Part shown: piece after piece, positions 6,330-7,064 of the stretch | Position numbering within the stretch: position 1 is the first letter of the stretch | How the letters are laid out: every line of letters begins with the position of its first letter | DNA from: Ignavibacteriota bacterium | GTDB lineage: Bacteria; Bacteroidota; Ignavibacteria; Tepidaquicellales; Tepidaquicellaceae | NCBI GenBank assembly: GCA_003158365.1 | Contig: PMIW01000070.1 | Location: 1,199-8,262 of the forward strand | Length of the DNA stretch: 7,064 nucleotides | Direction: 5' to 3' | Notes under the pieces: generated by a model | What the model was told of the DNA's origin: nothing | Databases searched by the model: none | Seen by the model: the letters and a program-made list of their open reading frames with translations, nothing else | Translations under genes and position numbers: made by a program

Positions 6330-7064
6330 ATGTTTGATATTTCCATAGTCATTGTGAATTATAATGTCAGGGACCATATCGATGCCTGTCTGGCCTCCAT
6401 TTACAAATCAAACAACTATAAATATAAAATAGAAATTTTTGTTGTTGATAATAACTCTATCGACGGAAGCTCGTATTTTATTCGAACCAAATATCCCGAA
6501 GTAATTTTAATAGATAACAATCAGAACGTCGGATTTTCCAAAGCCAATAATATCGCGCTTAAAAAAGTTACAGGTAAGTATGTTTTGATATTAAATCCCG
6601 ATACGATTCTGGAAGAGGGGACTTTTGAAAAACTGATAAAATTTTGTGAAGACAATAAAGATACAGGGGCAATCAGTTCAAAATTAATTCAGGCAAACGG
6701 CAAACTTGATATGGCCTGCAAAAGGAGTTTCCCTTCGATTTCAGTAGCAATCCCGAGGATTTTGGGACTATCAAAATTATTTCCTAAAAGTAAATTATTC
6801 GGTAAATACAATTTGACCTATCTGAATGAAGATGAAACACACGAAGTTGAAGCTATATGCGGTGCATTCATGTTTATTCCTAAAATCGTTCTCGACAAAA
6901 CGGGCTTTTTTGATGAAGATTATTTTATGTATGGTGAAGATATAGATCTCTGTTTCAGAATAAAAAAGAATGGCTTCAAAATATTCTATTTCCCTGAAGT
7001 TACTACAATCCATTATAAAGGTGAAAGTACACGTAAAACAAATCTCTCTTATGTGAATAATTTT
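6330..7064 (+). CDS. Glycosyltransferase family 2, rhamnosyltransferase-like (WbbL-type); 3' end outside window
   Basis: This open frame of 245 codons has no stop before the window edge; relatives are usually about 300 residues or more, so perhaps the last fifth is missing. It is an inverting GT-A glycosyltransferase of the group that includes WbbL-type rhamnosyltransferases. Seen in order: ISIVIVNYN (4-11 region), VVDNNSIDGS (38-47), NVGFSKANN (66-74), LNPDT (88-92, with NPD in the DxD position), ICGAFMFIP (176-184), GFFDEDYFMYGEDIDLCFRIKKNGFKI (192-218, with G202-E203-D204, the likely catalytic base region) and IHYKGEST (227-234, conserved His). The start is the first ATG after an in-frame stop at 6309-6311. 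An ATG at 6313 is in another frame and stops within 15 codons. No Shine-Dalgarno sequence is visible. It lies 48 nt after the DPM1-like gene and is probably in the same unit. The rhamnose donor is inferred from family resemblance only; other dTDP- or UDP-sugars are possible. Confidence 0.9.
   Translation, partial: MFDISIVIVNYNVRDHIDACLASIYKSNNYKYKIEIFVVDNNSIDGSSYFIRTKYPEVILIDNNQNVGFSKANNIALKKVTGKYVLILNPDTILEEGTFEKLIKFCEDNKDTGAISSKLIQANGKLDMACKRSFPSISVAIPRILGLSKLFPKSKLFGKYNLTYLNEDETHEVEAICGAFMFIPKIVLDKTGFFDEDYFMYGEDIDLCFRIKKNGFKIFYFPEVTTIHYKGESTRKTNLSYVNNF

Noticed and set aside
6795..7013. Minus-strand open frame of 72 codons
   Set aside because: It is antisense to the GT2 gene, where the + frame holds the GED and IHYKGEST motifs.
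1..7064. CRISPR array, tRNA/rRNA, insertion sequence or phage genes
   Set aside because: No regularly spaced repeats, RNA gene sequences, transposase motifs or phage structural genes were seen on either strand.

Overview
This AT-rich window is an ordinary-looking part of a surface polysaccharide locus (O-antigen, capsule or exopolysaccharide). It is cut at both ends, and every recognisable gene is on the + strand. The low GC, the Lys/Ile/Asn-rich proteins and the lack of a Shine-Dalgarno sequence at most starts suggest the Bacteroidota/Chlorobiota/Ignavibacteriota group. That placement is inferred from composition and gene style, not from any marker gene.

Layout. Positions 1-581 hold the C-terminal half of a WecB-type UDP-GlcNAc 2-epimerase. 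Its stop overlaps the ATG of an extended SDR sugar-nucleotide epimerase/dehydratase (581-1690). Two GT4 glycosyltransferases follow closely: a WbuB/WcaI-like one (1718-2968) and a canonical EX7E one (2975-3976). A 197-nt gap (3977-4173) carries a 12-bp perfect inverted repeat and a smaller AT-rich palindrome. Next come a WbaP/WcaJ-type polyprenyl-phosphate sugar-1-phosphate transferase (4174-5556), a DPM1-like polyprenyl-phosphate hexose synthase that starts at TTG (5559-6281), and a GT2 rhamnosyltransferase-like gene that runs off the right edge (6330-7064).

How the genes fit together. WecB and the SDR would make activated sugars in the cytoplasm, such as UDP-ManNAc and a second UDP- or dTDP-sugar. 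The phosphoglycosyltransferase would load the first sugar phosphate onto undecaprenyl phosphate. The GT4 and GT2 enzymes would extend the chain on the cytoplasmic face. The DPM1-like enzyme would make a polyprenyl-P-hexose that can be flipped and used by a periplasmic GT-C enzyme. No flippase, polymerase, ligase, or ABC or Wza/Wzc export gene lies in the window, so the export route cannot be told.

I found no clear new biological system. The points most worth a second look are the inverted repeat in the 197-nt gap, the pairing of an initiating transferase with a polyprenyl-P-sugar synthase, and the unassigned substrate of the SDR next to wecB.
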